Shown here: positions 1 through 11,832 of the stretch, piece after piece
Layout: each line of letters begins with the position of its first letter
Numbering within the stretch: the first letter of the stretch is position 1
Origin: Atrichornis clamosus
Taxonomy: Eukaryota; Chordata; Aves; Passeriformes; Menuridae
Reading direction: 5' to 3'
Assembly (NCBI GenBank): GCA_013400975.1
Contig: WBMZ01006408.1
Span: forward strand, 1-64,000
Length of the DNA stretch: 64,000 nt
Notes under the pieces: model-generated
The model's input: only the letters and a program-made list of their open reading frames with translations
Database searches by the model: none
What the model was told of the DNA's origin: nothing
Translations under genes and position numbers: made by a program

Positions 1-430
1 GGCGGCGCGGGGCGGGCGCGGGGGAGCCCCAACAGCAGCGCCCGGGAACGTCCCGCGTCCGTCCCTGCCCTGGGCAGAGCTGTGTACGCGGCCCTCGGGC
101 AGGGGTCAGCGAGACCACCTACTGGGGCCAGGAGAGCATCACCCCCGCTCCCGGGGCGGCGGGCACTGGTGCCTGGCCTCCCCAGCCCCGCAGCAAGCGG
201 CTCGGCAACGCACGAGCAGCGCCAAACCAAGAGGATACTCTTTAGATGCTTTTTCAAGCGGTCCTCCCCTCTCAAAAACAAGCCCGCGCGAGGTACTCGG
301 GAGGAGGAAAACCCCGCAGTCACATCTCATCGTGGGTCAGTCCATCACGTATCAATCCACCAAGTCAGAGACGGGGAAAGTGGCATCTTCAGAACGATGC
401 CTCCTCCCGCGTCCTCCCTGACCATGGCAG
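1..430. promoter_or_regulatory. CpG island, probable promoter or first-exon region
   Basis: The first about 330 bases are strongly GC-rich and full of CpG dinucleotides, and the density falls off by about 430. This contrasts sharply with the CpG-poor DNA that fills the rest of the window. A GC box (GGGGCGGG, Sp/KLF type) lies at 9-16 and another GC-box-like stretch (GGGGCGGCG) near 154-162. No convincing TATA box is visible, which fits a CpG-island promoter. In vertebrates such islands mark transcription start sites of most housekeeping and many developmental genes. The island is cut by the left edge of the window, so its full size and the direction of transcription are unknown. A plus-strand donor-like site (gag|gtactc) at 292/293 would let an exon end here and splice into a long intron to the right. 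A minus-strand gene leaving to the left is equally possible. Confidence 0.75.
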
Positions 431-492
431 TGCCGGAGAGTTTCACCTACAACCGGGAATGCAATCCCTTTGACCCAGAGGAGGAAGGATGA
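424..492 (+). other. Candidate short ORF, 22 codons, strong Kozak context
   Basis: The ATG at 424 sits in gaccATGg, close to the ideal vertebrate start context, and the frame runs 22 codons to TGA at 490-492. The peptide begins MAVPESF and ends with an acidic NPFDPEEEG tail. The frame is also open upstream to position 82, but the upstream part is Arg/Pro/Ser-rich, as expected of translated GC-rich 5' UTR. I do not recognise the peptide. It has no signal peptide or membrane segment. It could be an upstream ORF in a 5' leader, a micropeptide, or chance. No GT donor lies close enough to its end to make it the first coding piece of a longer spliced protein in this frame. Confidence 0.15.
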
Positions 493-653
493 AGTTAGAG
501 CTGATACGAAATTGTCAGCTTGATAACACCGAAGCTAAATTAACCCCCAAAGATTTTGGTTCTGGGATCTACGCAGATAATTATTTTTTCAACTGGGATT
601 TTCAAGCTGTAACTGCCAATCCAATTGTGTCTACTGTAAAAAAAAAAGTTTAA
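489..653 (+). other. Candidate short ORF, 54 codons, overlapping the preceding one by ATGA
   Basis: The ATG at 489 overlaps the stop of the 424-492 frame in an ATGA arrangement and opens 54 codons to TAA at 651-653. The product starts MKLELIRNCQLD, has a mixed composition with several aromatic residues in the middle (NYFFNWDF), and ends in a lysine run encoded by ten consecutive A bases. The composition looks more protein-like than most frames in the window, but I recognise no domain and cannot assign a function. Its start context (aggATGa) has a weak +4 base. It lies where the CpG island gives way to AT-rich sequence, so it may be first-exon or early-intron sequence. Chance remains the leading explanation. 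Confidence 0.12.
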
Positions 654-2817
654 AACGCAGTAATATCATCATTCGGCAACTTAGAGTAAAAAAAAATCTC
701 ATGAAAACAGAGAGTAAGATTTCAGGAGCACTGAATACTTGAATTTTTTTGATTAATAGTTCTAAGGTAGACAGCAAGTCAAATCTCCTTTTCCTCACAG
801 CCACTCCTTAAACAATCAATTGCTCTCCCCTAAATGTTCCTTGTAGGACAGCGACTCATCCAGCACAAACTCGGACTTTTGGTTTCCAGTGTTGTGATAC
901 CACACCAGGGCACCAGTTACCCTGCACGCTGGCAAGGAAAGGGAAGTGCAGGAAGGCTCTCAAGTGCAAGAGCTTTACCTCCAGCAATCTGCTCCCACTG
1001 AGAGCAAACATGGGGAAAGACTTTGGGCAATTAAAACACAGAGTGGCTTCATCTTCACACAGCAAAGACCATGGTCTGAGGTACAACCTTCTGAAGGTTA
1101 TAAAATGTAAGTCACCATGCTACCCAGCATAAATGCAAACCAGGCTTTAACAGTGGTGTGCATTCGCTGCATTAACAGCTGCCCTCTCCAGTGAGGGAGC
1201 AAACAGATCAATGCAGAAATGCACTGGTCTCGAACTCCACAAACATTTTTCAGTTCCCCAGAGGTGCCACTGTGACACGCCACCGTAGCATTTCCATGCT
1301 CTCTATTCCTCTTTGTCTGTGGCTTGCTGAGGTTGGCACTGGGCTCACTGCAGAGGGGGGTTAGCTGGTGCTTCCCTCAAAACGTCCCTTTCAGGCCACG
1401 CTTGGGCTTAGGGCTTGTGTTCAATTCACCTGTGAAATGGTCCTTCCCACCAGGGGAGCTGGAAACCGTGTTCCTGTTTGCACATCTCCCAAAGCTAGAT
1501 GTCTCCTAAGGCAAATATTTGCTAGAAAACACTTGGAATCATGGATTTAGCAATCTTTTACTTTCTGACCAAACTTCTCAGTACAGTACTCTAATGATGT
1601 GCACCGAGGAAATGTGACTTGTTTATGGAGGACTTCTCCTCACAGAAGAGCTGTGCAGGGCTTACTCGCTTACCAATGCTCCCTTCCGAAGGATACTCAG
1701 TCTCTGCCAAGTTTTCTTACAATATAAAGAGAGGCCAAATGTAATTTTGTCTAATATTTTACTTAACTTCTTATTTTCCTAAGAATGTCAACTATAAGTT
1801 GCTGTTCCTCCCCAGTTTCAGAGGACTTCATATAGAACTTTTACTGACTTCATGCTTACTACATTTTATTAGCCTATGACATGATTGGCCTTTTTCCTGC
1901 TCTCAGAAACCACAAGCTGTTGTGATTTTTTTTCTGAGCATATTCAATGAACAGCTTTCTCAATGCTTTTGCTTTCTGTAATTCAACACCCAAAACAGAC
2001 AAGACTTATCTATTCCCTAAAAACTAAACTTCTATTTACTGAAAAGCACACAAGAATTCTTACTATGAAAGCTGGCAGATCTTAGTTAAATTCCCACTTC
2101 CAGCAGTAGCAGCACATGGGATTTTGACATTTATTTTCTTCAAAAGCTTTCACCACCATGGTGCACTTGCTCACACATTTGAAGAAAACCACAAGTAGAC
2201 AAAGAGAAATCATCTCAGAATTGAAGCAAATCCTCACAAACTCTCACAGTATACTAATTGCATAAAATCCAATCAAACCCGTTCAACCTCACAAAAAGGG
2301 TAAGTATTGCTAAAAACACACACTGAATGTTTAACAGATGTGAAAAAGAAGCCATCAAAATCCTCACCAAAAACACAGACACCCCTTAAGTGCTCTCAAA
2401 CTAAACGGTTCCTTATTATTGAAAGATTTCTTCCACATCAACCACTTTTCCACTCTACAATCGGGGATCTTTTATCTTGTTTAGGATTAGAAAAAAACCC
2501 CGCAACATAATTACCTTCACCAACACAGCCATGTACAGCACCTGCCCTGCACCTAAGCAGAGAAGGTCTGCTGCCCTGTCCCCTGAACGTTCAAACCTCT
2601 GAAGTCATGAGTGAAGAAAGGATTTGACCTGTTGTACATATGACTGCAGAACAGGGCACTCCAGTGCTCACTGCTCTCTGTGGTAGCATTATTCTGATTT
2701 TAGGAGCACAATAACAACCAAAGCCAGGTATTCACAGTAACAGACTGTGTAAAGACAACAAAGGACAGACGCCTGTCTCTCCTGAGACTGTAATTTGAGC
2801 AGAGCAAAGCAAGTTCC

Positions 2818-2905
2818 CAATTTTACCAGCAGAAATGGGAAGCAAGAGGCTGAGTGACTTCTCTAAAGTGACACAACAGCTTACACTGTGGAGCAGAAAA
2901 TTGGG
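2818..2905 (-). repeat. MIR-like ancient SINE remnant
   Basis: The plus strand reads as the reverse complement of the MIR core: a decayed 'tttacagatgaggaaactgaggc' motif at about 2822-2853, then 'gagtgacttctctaaagtgacacaacagc' at about 2852-2880. The latter corresponds to the MIR motif GCTGTGTGACCTTGGGCAAGTCAC on the minus strand. MIR and related CORE-SINEs spread early in amniote history, so only weak similarity is expected. The assignment is from memory of the consensus, not an alignment. Confidence 0.45.
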
Positions 2906-5900
2906 AAACCTGGGGAAAACAAAGGTGCACAGTATTTCAACTGCAAAACAGTATCTTGTACTTCAGCAGGTATCACATGAACGGGCTAAAAGAGATCTCC
3001 TGAGGGCCAAATTGAACTTCCATATGTTTACTACTTGAGTTTTCCCATTTGTTTTTTTAAGCAATCTTTGCTTCTTGTTAGGTTTTAATACATCACATGG
3101 CACCTTTGTTTGTCCTCATTAGAAATGTCAGTCCACTACACAGGTAAAGCTGAGAAGCCACTGGATTTCGTTTCTGTTAGCCTTTTGCAAGAAAAGGATA
3201 TCCCCTTTTTCTCTTTCCTTTCTTTTGGAAATCTGTTTTAAAGGCACCTTGCTCAGTAAAATACAAACTTCCCTCTTAAACTGATTGTCTAGTACAGGAG
3301 GAAACATAACCTGTTTTAGACAAACAGTTCATCTTCTAAGCAAGGAGGCGGGTTTAAAACTGTGCACAAAATGAATTTCTAGGGAAAATGAGATCCAGTA
3401 GTAAGCATAAAGATGCATCTTTGTACTCCCGCTTGCTTTTTATGGCTTATCCCCGGTGGGGAAGCTGCTATAAAATGACCTAAGTGAGAAACTGAAACAC
3501 AACAGCTACGGCACTGTAACTCCACGTGGATGCTTTTGCTGCACAGCTACCAGCCTGTGTGCGTTTGGTAAGGCACAGGTGATGCCGGGTGCCCCTTCCC
3601 TGGGGCGCACCACAGGACACACAGGGCAGGGAGGTCATGGTGGTCAGCAGCATCCTTTAGACAAAGCAACAACGCAGGCGGTCAGACAGGTGAAGGCAAC
3701 CCGCATGTCCTGACCGTGCCTGCTCCAGTTTAACTCTGGGTCACTGCCATGGGACTGTGGACAGATGCTCACCCCACAGCCCTTGCAGACATCCTTGCCT
3801 TCCTGGTATTGGTGGCAGATTGCAGCTCAAGATCACCCTGCAATCACCTTGAGCTGCTGCTGATGGGGTGGATTAATTTGATGAAGCAGGGGACAAGCTA
3901 ACCTGGGGGTATTTGCCTCCAGCAGCCCCAACAGCATCCCTGTGACTCTTCCACCAGTGGAGTGTGGGTGCACATTGGGAGGAGTGGGAAGTGGTTTAAC
4001 ACCTTTAAGACATGGCACTGGAGTGAGAAGATCTGTGCTCACAGCCTTGTTTATACAATTTCATTAAACAAATGCAGCTACAGATTGACATTTTAATTCC
4101 TCTATATGACATTTACCCAGGGCTTCAAAACAAACATATTTCCACTTACCTGGCTGTATATGCCACCTTTAAAGCAACGGAGGAATGATTAAATAGGAAT
4201 TTGCTTCAGTAAAGTCAGCCAGTTTTTCAAACCTGCCTGGGTCCAACTTGCTCATTTTTATTTAAGCTTCTCTAATCATCTCTGGCTGCAGCCTGGCCAG
4301 GAACCTCAGCAGGACAGAGAGAGATTATTATTTTTTTAACAGTCCTTTCATCACTATGATGTCGCCCTTTAAGCTGCAGCTGTTTGGGTGAGCAGGCAGC
4401 TACCAGCCTCCCCAGGGCACATGTACCATCGAGAGCAGAAGAGATTCTTGACACAAGAAGCCTTCAGGTGTGTTCCTGTAGCCCTCACACCACCAGCAGG
4501 AAGCAACACCAGGAGCACGTCTGCAGGACAGGACAGGCAGCACATCTGTGCTGCCCAGGAGGGCACATGAGGGCCTGGGAGGAAAGGAGTAAAAGAGAAT
4601 GAAAAGAAGAAAGGAACTGCTTTCTGAAGGTCTTTATTTATAAATTGCCTCCAGGCCAGACACGGTCTTACTTCCTTTTCTTAGAGATTGGATGAGATCC
4701 GTCACTCTGTCTCTCCTTAGGAGAGCCAAAGGGGAAGACACTGGTGATGAGGAGTAGAGCAAGAGGGCTGGAAAAAGCCCAGCTGGAGCCACTCCTACAA
4801 CTCTGCTCAGCAGTTTGGGGTCATAAAGGCTAGTCCCTCCTGGCTTCAAAAAGTGATCAGGGCAGGTGAATTATTCAAATCAGCTCTGTTAGAAAATAAG
4901 TGCATGAACAGTGGCTGCCCTGACAATCACTGTGAGCTGTGAGTGCTGCAGAGCTATTGACAGCCATCTGGGCCAAATTCTGCTCTCCGTCACACCCAAA
5001 CCACCCGATCGATCCAGTGAGAGCAAACACTGCCTTTCGTGCACTGGCACGAGGTCTCCTTCCCAGAGGCAAATATCCGATTGTCCTGACCTGGCAGCCA
5101 GCAGCTGCAGCCAGACGTGCACGGGGTAGAGGAGGGATGCTGCGGCTGACACAGCGGGACAGGGCGCTTTTGGGGGTCCTTTCAGGACCCCAGCTGAGAG
5201 ATGCTGTAGGTGTGGTCCTGGGCAGACCTAAGCCTTCCTATCTCTCTGCAAAGCCAGGCAGGGCCAAAGCCTTTGCTTCTCATGCCAGGGAGGATGGCTT
5301 CCTCCCTGCTAAAAGTGACTGCTCTTATGTTTGGTGTGCTCTTTTTCCTGTTTTTTCTTTCATGGACCAATGTGGCTCCTCTCTCCCAAGCCACATCAGT
5401 AAGAATACTCTGTCTTTCATATTTCTACCACCACACCCATAAACAAAAGGGGAAGCAGGACAGGAATATGACCTTTATGACTTATCTGCACTTGGAAGTG
5501 CACCAGAACAGATCATCAGAGATGCTGGTTTCAACTGCTGCTGTAGCTGAGCAGTAACCCTGTACAGCCCTCCTTCGGGAAGGGCAGCTCCTGTCTTACA
5601 TGAGAAGGTTCTCATCCTCCAGAGCAAGCTTTCACATCAGACCTTCCACCTGGACCACAGTTTTGGTCCTGCTTGGCTGCAAACACTAGCCAGGCTCTGA
5701 AGGTCAGGGGTTTGGAAAAGGGCAATGCAAATGAAGCCCTTCTAGACAGCAGATTTGTGTCGATAGCAGCGCTGAGCTCTTACCAGCCTCACTCACTGAC
5801 ATAAGTGACCTGACTTTCAGGGGTCAAATCACAGCCCAGATAACTGACATTAGCTGCCCTGATTTACAGGCAACTTTTTCACTCAGCATTTCATGCCTGC

Positions 5901-8900
5901 ATCACCTCCAGCTGTTGCTCCTGCCTCGCTGCCTGCTCTGCACTGGCCTGAGTGTGTGTGCAGCCATGGCACATGGGCTCATCCCACTGGGACACAAACC
6001 AGCACAAGAGGCATGGATCTCTCTTTCCCTACCTCTCCTTGCACCAGGTCTGTTCTTGAATTTGCACCAGCCTCTGTGACAAAACAGCAAAGGGGCACAG
6101 AGCAGAACAGCTCCATGGGCAAACACCACCATGCAGGTAAGCCACTAGCTCCACTCCTTTGTTCAAAGACCACCTGAGCCTCCATCAGCCTTTCTCGAGG
6201 CATGAATGATATGGTTCACTCATCTGATTAACCAGGCAGAAGGACACCAGGCTCCCAGCCCTACCACCAGCCCAGGGAAGATGAGGGGATGGAGGACTAC
6301 ACAAGCAGGCTTCAAGGGAAAGAACGTCAGCAGCGCTGCTCTTTGGCATTTGCAGGTGTTTCGGAGAAAATAATTGAACTATCATAAAACCACTCCAAAC
6401 ATTTGTCCTAAGAGAACATCCTCACTCATTTGTTTATGGTGGATGCTTTGTACTGTAGGTTTCTGCATTTAGATTAGCTTTCAGTGCCAGTTTCCACCCC
6501 ACCCCATTTCTGTCTGTATTAGACAGAGCTGTCAGTATCCCACCTTCAGTGAAAAGAACATCAATATTCCTTGGCAGCAGGCAGGGGAGACTCTATGCAA
6601 AGCCAGAGTTCTAACAGTTTAATGGATGTGCAGACTTGTGAACCTGGAAACTTGCTTGGCCAACTAGATGGTTTAGCCCAACCCTCTCCCTCCTTCAGTG
6701 CGGCTGCTGCCAGAAGGGAAGGAGGGCAGGGTCCTGTTCTGACCAGCACACCTTCTGCCTGACCACACTGATGGTTGGATGGGAACAACTCCTGAACCAG
6801 ACTCTCCCCATGGGCTGGAGAAACATTTCTTAGAGTATATTTTCAAGCAACGCATCTTCTCCTGCCTGGGCCTCAAGCAACTTCCCCTCCATGGGATAAA
6901 TGGCCTCTTCCTCAGCTTGATTACAGCAATCCTAAAATTGGAACTGAGAAACTAACAGGAAGAAAGAGCTGGGATCTTATTGAGATCAACTCTATTTCTG
7001 TCATGTTGACTGAAATAGGCAGTTGACCTTGTTCTACGTATGACTACCACAGTGCAAGCCACAGCTTGCTTTATCACCAGCATGGGGCGAGCAGGTACAG
7101 CAGAGACTTCTCAGGACCCTCTGCCCATCTCACAAATCCCATGTCTCCCACTACAGTCAAGCGACCAGTGGTCACCTCCATGCAGCCAAAGTCAGGCAAT
7201 AGGGAAAGTGGAATTCACGTTAATGGCCTCCAGATTTTCAACTCATTAGTGAATGAGCAAAGTGCTCTGGGTCACAGGACAAGCTCTTCTCCCTCCTCCT
7301 CCACTTCCCCGAGGCAGTGAGCAATAATTATGCTCACCATGTTCCTCATGCTGATACGACAAACCAGTTTAACTGCAGAGGGTGCTTCCTTTGCCAGTCG
7401 ATTGTACCAAGCCCCACTTGACTTTACACAGCTTTCATTAAAGAAATTTACCCTTTGAAAGAAATGAGATTTTAATCAAAACCATCCTCTGCCTCCAAAG
7501 AGCCTCCCTCTGACCAGAAAACCACTCCTCACTTCCTTCTGCTCCTACAGCTGCCAGCTGAGTCCCACAACATGCCTGGGATCCCCCTTAATTTTGGCCC
7601 ATCGACTGTGATGCTGGGGGCTGCCAAGACTTGCCAGAGTGGGTATGGGAGGCCAAGCCCTCGCTAAACCCTGCAGGTGAGGTGAAGCAATGCAGGACAC
7701 CTGCTCACGTGTTGCTGCTGCCAAGTTCTTTCCTGGTAGGTCACCACTACTTTTATCTTAGTGTGATGCTCTGGCCTTGCTGACCCTCTGAAAAGGTTGT
7801 TCCAAGGAGAACAGCACGTTCTCTCACCATGGTCTAGGTGTCCCCTCTTCCCTTGTGAGGTGAATATCTCCCAAAGCCACCAGGAGATCAAGGAAGGACA
7901 CTGTTGGTTAAAGAGGGTAAGAGAAAACTACAGATCAGTTTGACTCTTGCCAGATGAGCCCGTCTCTGTGATTCATGTTTGCAGCCAAACTTAAGCAGGC
8001 AGACTGCACTCCTACCACATAAATTAGTGACAGGAGTGGGACAGTATAATCAGTGGTTGCAACTGATAAATATTTTATGGCAAATCCTGCTCAGTTGACT
8101 CAGAGTCCCTCAAAGACTGAAGGACTTCCACCCCTCTCAGTAGAAGGGAAACGACATGATGTAATTGAGGGAGAAGAGGAAGCTGGTTTCCTTGTGCCCC
8201 CTTCTGAGAGCACAGCAAGCAGTACTTGGCCATAAATACAGATCTTGTGCAAAATACTTATTCTCACTTAGCAGGGAAATTACCCACGCTCGGGTTAGGC
8301 TGACTGTTCCTTCTTGTATAGCAAGGTACTAAATATAAAACCAAGTTTATTTAGGTTTAATATTAATGTCCCAGGCATTTCTTATGACTTCTGTTTTCCC
8401 ACGCTGATGATCCTGCAGCTGATGGATTGTGAAACCACAATGCAGGACTCACACAAGAGATGTCAGCAGTGGAGATTACATACTAAGGGCTTGCTTCCCC
8501 AGCCCACTGAGGATTATCACCACACCTACCATCTACTTAGATACCTCCTTGAGAGATTAATGCGTTGGTTGGACCAATGATCATTTTTCCCCCTGTTACT
8601 TGCTGAAAGCAATTTGGCATGCAGCCACCACCTGACCAGTCCTTTTTCTTAGTCCAGGCCAATTCTTGTAGTTCTCTTGACCTCTAATGAGCTCCTTCAG
8701 TCTTTTCTCACTAGGCAGCCACATGGCTGCTGCTGAGTTGGCTATAAAATCCCTCCCAGCAAGCAGTGGCCCTGGCTCCAGATCCCAGGAGCACTTTGCC
8801 CTGCAGCAGGTGCAATGTTTTGGAAAGACATCTCCTAGTGAGATGTTCATGCCACAGCTTTGAGTTACACAGCTGTGCTCTGCCTACAGGAGTCTCTCAG

Positions 8901-10455
8901 TGAGCACTGCTGCAGCTTCTCTTCAGTGTCTGCTGGTGGGGTTGGTCAGCTCAGCCCTTGTTTCTATGTTCAGCAGCACACTGCAGGTGTTAGGAGCTGG
9001 ATGGGCAAGCTTCCATCCCAGCCCCCTTCCCTGTCTCACCTGAACCGGTGCATGCCGTGTTCAGGCAGGTGTGGGACAGGCTGTCACTACCCTAAGGATC
9101 ATCACCCTGCAATACCGTATCTGGACTGCTGCATCGCTTCACCACGGTGGCCTTTTGCAGGTGATCTCTAACTCATGGCTCAGCCCTTGAGCCCTGGTGG
9201 AAAGAGTCACTACACGTGAAAACAGTGGTGGTGCCAGTCCTCCACAGCTGAGGCAGTGATGCCCATGGCACCCACATGACAACAACCACACCAATCCCCA
9301 GGCTGGCCTCCTTCCTCGTCATGAAGGACAGTTTAGTGTGAAGTCATAGCAATGGACTTGTCCATCCTGAGTGCACTGTCAGCACCTTGACCAGTCCTCC
9401 ATCCTGCCTGCCTGAGACAAGGAGAAGAGGTCCTGGCACTTCACAGTACAGTCAGAGGGTGCCATACTCCAGAAGTGGACCTGCAGGCTCCAGAGTGACC
9501 ATCTGAGAGATAAGATCCTGTCCAAAGGGGGGTCACTGGTAGCTCAGAGATCCCATGTGACTTAAAACCAGACTGTTTAGGACATAAAAGGGTGAGAAGC
9601 AGATCCAGAAAGAAGACTCTAGGTGCAGATGTCTCTCAGTCCCAAGATCAAACCAGTAAGAGCACGCCAGGACACTCATCAGAATTTCAGTTCCACGTGA
9701 ATCAGCAACAACACACTAAGATGGGCTGATGCCATAAACAATGCCTGGTGTTTTGCACAATTGTGTTCAAATTCTGCTCTTCCTCCTAAAGCGCTGTTCA
9801 ATTTTGCTTTTATAAACATGCTCAAAGAACACTGCTTCCCCTCCTTCTTCTCCAAAATAAGGCCATTAATTACAGAGATATAATAATAAAGATACAGAAA
9901 ACTTGTAGGACTTTGGTTGTTATTTATGAGATGGTGACTCAGCCTTAAAATGCTATGGAAGCCAGTGTAAGCAGCTGTAACCTAGCAGAAGAGAAAGGTT
10001 CTGATAGCTAAAGCAAGTAAAGCAATCACCTGCACACCAGGACAGAGCACTGTGCAAATATTTCTGGGCTGTGCTAATCATTCGTGCTGCATCAGGCAAA
10101 TTAAGCAGATTTCCTCAAAAATGAAAAGGATTTTTTCTAGCTGAGGGAGTAAATTTACTATTAGTCTGATTAAAATAGTTCTCAAATATGACTAATCCTA
10201 TCTGGCCAGCAAGAAGGTGAAGAACAGATTTTTCTCCCCTGTCAGATGCAGCGATACTGTGGTGAACACTGTCATTCCACATATCACGTGGGTCTGCTGC
10301 GAATCATGTCAAGGGACTTTCATTCAGGATTTTCGTCCTCTTCCTTTCTAGGTAGCCATGCCATCCAAATGAGGCAGCCAAATCACCCAGATGAGGCACA
10401 CAACTGTGCCTGCCTAAATTAGACACCGCCCCCGGATCACTCCAGTGCTCCGAGT

Positions 10456-10467
10456 CCCCCCCCCCCC
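10456..10467. repeat. Poly(C) tract, 12 bases
   Basis: An uninterrupted run of 12 C followed by TCCCC. It is a length-unstable homopolymer and a likely site of sequencing error. No function can be read from it. Confidence 0.9.
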
Positions 10468-10792
10468 TCCCCGTTCACTGATTATCCCTGGAGATCTAAG
10501 AGGAGATGCCAAAGTCAACAGTGCAAGTAATTACTCCAGGTTTTAATCGAAGGAGTGTAAAAATAAAAAGTGATGATATAATGAAGTGAAAGATTCTTTC
10601 TTGATGAGTGTTAATTAAGTCATGGTCACACAGGACCCGTGGGAGCTGTGAGTAGGTTATGGTCTTCAGGTGGCACAATAGACCCACCCTGGTCTGCTGA
10701 GCCTGTGGCCATTATGAGATTAATGCTGCCTGATGGGCAGTTACCACACCCACCCTCACGGAGGGGATTACACCCGTCACCTGGTGTAAGAG

Positions 10793-11195
10793 ATCAGAGA
10801 ACCGTAGAATGGTTTAGGTTGGAAGGGACATTAGAGATCATCAAGTTCCAACACCTCTGCGATGGGCAGGGACACCTTCCACCGGATCAGGTTGCCCAGA
10901 GCCCCATCCAACCTGGCCTTAAACACTTCCAGGGATGGGGCATCCACAGCTTCTCTGGGCAACCTGTGCCAGTGCCTCACCATCCTCACAAGAATTTCTT
11001 CCTAATATCTAACCTGAATCTACTCTCTTCCAGTTTGAAGCTATTCCCCCTTGTCCCATCACTACAGTTCCTGATAAAGTCCCTCTCAGGCTTCCCTGTA
11101 NTTCCCTGTAGCTCCCCTTCAGACACTGGAAGGCTGCTATGAGGTCTCCACACAACCTTCTCTTGTCCAGGCTGAACAGCCTTTCTCAGCCTCAA
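10793..11195 (-). mobile_element. CR1 LINE, 3' tail fragment (5'-truncated)
   Basis: This is the antisense of the 3' untranslated end of a CR1 non-LTR retrotransposon. Reading the plus strand it begins 'gtagaatggtttaggttgg' and passes through the diagnostic 'ggacaccttcca', 'gccccatccaacctggcc' and 'cttccagggatggggcatcc' blocks. It continues into the 'aagaatttcttcctaatatctaacctga' and 'cccccttgtcccatcactac' segments and fades after 'gtccaggctgaacagcctttctcagcc'. CR1 copies are nearly always truncated at the 5' end because reverse transcription stops early, and this one keeps only about 400 bp. It holds no coding capacity. A single N at 11101 lies inside it, between two copies of TTCCCTGTA. The apparent long frames here (10639-11142 plus and 10986-11264 minus) are readings of repeat sequence and are not genes. 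Confidence 0.97.
11101..11101. other. Ambiguous base (N), probable assembly join
   Basis: The only N I noticed in the window. The 9-mer TTCCCTGTA occurs at 11092-11100 and again at 11102-11110. The CR1 wording continues smoothly if one copy and the N are removed. This is what a one-base placeholder gap between two overlapping contig ends would leave. Confidence 0.8.
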
Positions 11196-11780
11196 TATCC
11201 CTGTATCTCTCCACATCCCATTCACATTCTGCTTCACTGCTTGGCCAGAGAAAATCCACCCCACACGCAGTGATCAGGCACAGCTGGTGCTCCAGAAACA
11301 CCACAGAAAATCACTAAGGAAGAACAATTTTTCCAGGAGGTATTTTCAGAGGCATTGCAGTAGACACACACATTGACAACAGCGGCTACCAGATCCCCAC
11401 CTGTCTGTACAGGCACAACACATGTTCATGATTTATCTTCTCTATTTCTTTACTTCCGACAGTGTAGAATGGCCTCTTCAGAAATAAGCACTCCAAAGGG
11501 ACTTTCCCCCTTGTATACTGAAGATGTACTTCCCTGTCCATGTGGGAAGCCTCCCAACACAGCTATGAGCCGTAGCAGCACTGCTCAGGGGCAGTTGGGA
11601 CGACAGAAAAGGATGGGAACCAAAGCTTCACTACCCTTTTAAGGGCACAGTTCATTGGCTAAACAGCTTCCAAAAATAAAAATGTAAAGAATTAAAACAG
11701 GGTTTGTATTATCTTTAAATAAAAATATTCTTTCTGGCATCATGGCCAAACAGGGCCCAGCAAATGTCACAATTCAGCCC

Positions 11781-11832
11781 AGCTGAGCATCCAGAAGCAC
11801 CAGTGTGTGCAGCTGAGTCCACCAGTGTGTGC
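11781..11832. repeat. Short imperfect tandem duplication
   Basis: AGCTGAG followed by CACCAGTGTGTGC occurs twice. The first copy is 11781-11810 and the second 11811-11832, the latter lacking 8 bp between the two shared words. The 13-mer CACCAGTGTGTGC is identical in both (11798-11810 and 11820-11832). This looks like a local slippage or microhomology duplication. Confidence 0.7.

Larger units (their letters stand above)
654..10792. other. Non-coding DNA, intron or intergenic
   Basis: No exon of a recognisable protein is visible in these 10 kb on either strand. Open frames reach 167 codons (4939-5442, plus), but competing frames overlap them on the other strand and none shows a domain, a repeated residue pattern or plausible splice borders. 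The block holds one MIR-like remnant (2818-2905). It also has a short stretch at 4970-4996 (ggccaaattctgctctc) that resembles an old repeat known from reptiles and birds, but it is too short to call. A run of 12 C lies at 10456-10467. Otherwise I see ordinary unique sequence. Confidence 0.6.

Noticed and set aside
82..423. Extension of the 424-492 ORF back to position 82
   Set aside because: The upstream part is Arg/Pro/Ser-rich, as expected of GC-rich leader sequence, and the best start context is at 424.
4968..4996. 'gggccaaattctgctctccgtcacac' as an ancient reptile/bird repeat; a similar word also occurs at about 51038-51053
   Set aside because: Only about 15-25 bp of similarity from memory in each case, too short to annotate.
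10639..11264. 167-codon plus and 92-codon minus frames
   Set aside because: They are largely translations of the CR1 3' tail, which is untranslated in the element, and both run across the N.
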